This document shows positions 5,429-5,793 of a DNA stretch of 5,793 nucleotides, one piece after another. Source of the stretch: Pedosphaera sp. (GTDB lineage Bacteria > Verrucomicrobiota > Verrucomicrobiia > Limisphaerales > UBA9464). Numbering within the stretch: position 1 is the stretch's first letter; every line of letters starts with the position of its first letter. Made by a program: the position numbers and the translations under genes. The stretch lies in NCBI GenBank assembly GCA_009695405.1, contig SIAZ01000228.1:1-5793 (forward strand). The letters run 5' to 3'. The notes beneath the pieces were generated by a model. It was not told the origin of the DNA. It was given only the letters and a program-made list of their open reading frames with translations, and did not search any database.

Positions 5429-5635
5429 GATAAGTGCCTATGAAGATGGATGAAGCTGAATACAGTTTAAAGTGTAGGGAATACGTAGGGAAAAATAAGG
5501 GGCGGTGAGAACTGGCAACGGTGGGTCCGATGCCACGCTTAGAGACGATGAATAATTAGGATGTCTTTTCATAAGTAGAGACCTACCTTGAACTTTGTTC
5601 CGAGCGGCCGCTAACTCTCATGCCATCTATCAATA

Positions 5636-5793
5636 ATGAGAATCCTTCGATCTTCCAACCGGGGGTTCACCCTCATCGAACTTTTGGTTGTCATCGCGAT
5701 CGTCGCCATCCTGGCCGGCATGCTCCTTCCGGCGTTGGGTCGGGCGAAGGAGAGGAGCAAACGGATCCGATGCCTCAGCAACCTCCGTCAGAT
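5636..5793 (+). CDS. Prepilin-type N-terminal cleavage/methylation protein (type II secretion/type IV pilin-like), 5' part
   Basis: The first 52 codons of a gene that runs off the right edge. The leader MRILRSSNRG is short and basic. The prepilin peptidase site is G10|F11, followed by FTLIELLVV with the conserved Glu at mature position 5 and a hydrophobic helix ending near residue 34 (IVAILAGMLLPAL). The next part, GRAKERSKRIRCLSNLRQ, is the typical continuation in Verrucomicrobiota and related phyla, where such pseudopilin-like proteins occur in many copies and often have a C-terminal beta domain. The mature protein would be inserted in the inner membrane and perhaps assembled into a pseudopilus; many of these proteins have no known function. 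The ATG at 5620 is in another frame and does not lead into the motif. No Shine-Dalgarno site is visible. Confidence 0.93.
   Translation, partial: MRILRSSNRGFTLIELLVVIAIVAILAGMLLPALGRAKERSKRIRCLSNLRQ

Larger units (their letters stand above)
5108..5635. other. Gene-free stretch with IS66 remnant and otherwise unassigned sequence
   Basis: This 528-base gap separates the PLP enzyme from the prepilin-like gene. Positions 5108-5150 show nothing definite. Positions 5151-5414 are the end of an IS66-type element, and 5399-5428 is a hairpin with a T run. Positions 5429-5635 show no coding region, RNA gene or convincing promoter. That last part contains only a pair of gtagggaa repeats (5474-5481 and 5485-5492) and a gcggccgc palindrome (5604-5611). 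Confidence 0.7.

Noticed and set aside
5183..5443. 86-codon plus-strand frame in the gap after the PLP enzyme
   Set aside because: It is antisense to the IS66 transposase remnant, whose minus-strand reading shows real family similarity.
5535..5541. acgctta as a possible left inverted end of the IS66 remnant
   Set aside because: Only about seven bases match the right end, the outermost base differs, and no matching 8-bp target duplication flanks the pair.
5588..5617. TTGAAC / TAACTC pair upstream of the prepilin-like gene
   Set aside because: The -10 candidate matches only two of six consensus bases with a GC-rich spacer; too weak to call.

Overview
The window looks like a piece of a Verrucomicrobiota (PVC-group) chromosome. 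The main clue is the gene cut by the right edge. It encodes a type IV-pilin-like prepilin start (GFTLIELLVV, then a GMLLPALGRAKE stretch and a CLSNLRQ motif) of the kind found in many copies in Verrucomicrobiota and Lentisphaerota. Shine-Dalgarno sequences are mostly absent, moderate GC is apparent, and the secreted alpha/beta hydrolase resembles a family I recall from PVC genomes. The assignment is an inference from sequence style, not from a database search.

Layout. (1) Positions 2-643 (+) hold the C-terminal 213 residues of an Rpn-family (PD-(D/E)XK, 'putative transposase') protein whose start lies off the left edge. (2) Positions 746-922 (-) hold a complete tRNA-Ser(GCU) unit: promoter, a gene with encoded CCA, and an intrinsic terminator. 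The tRNA unit and the Rpn gene converge. (3) Positions 978-1739 (-) hold a Nif3/YbgI-type dinuclear metal protein with all five expected metal ligands. (4) Divergent from it, positions 1869-3217 (+) hold three tightly packed genes: an ECF sigma factor, a 101-residue single-pass membrane protein, and an N-terminally anchored Spy/CpxP-like periplasmic protein. Parts and sizes recall the CnrH-CnrY-CnrX signalling system of Cupriavidus, which suggests an envelope-stress or metal-responsive sigma/anti-sigma/sensor module. (5) Positions 3326-5107 (+) hold an exported alpha/beta hydrolase with a visible Ser-Asp-His triad, whose stop codon directly abuts the start of a class IV PLP enzyme that looks like 4-amino-4-deoxychorismate lyase (PabC, folate pathway). 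(6) Positions 5108-5635 hold no intact gene. They contain the right end of an IS66-family element on the minus strand (terminal GTAAGCG-type end plus about 50 codons of transposase C-terminus), a hairpin followed by a T run, and about 200 bases with no recognisable content. (7) Positions 5636-5793 hold the start of the prepilin-like gene.

The most interesting part is the sigma/membrane/sensor module. The membrane protein is a candidate anti-sigma factor. The sensor-like protein keeps degenerate LTxxQ motifs but lacks the N-terminal His pair expected of a CnrX-type metal sensor, and its gene carries a run of nine G that could slip. The remaining genes look like ordinary housekeeping or accessory loci.
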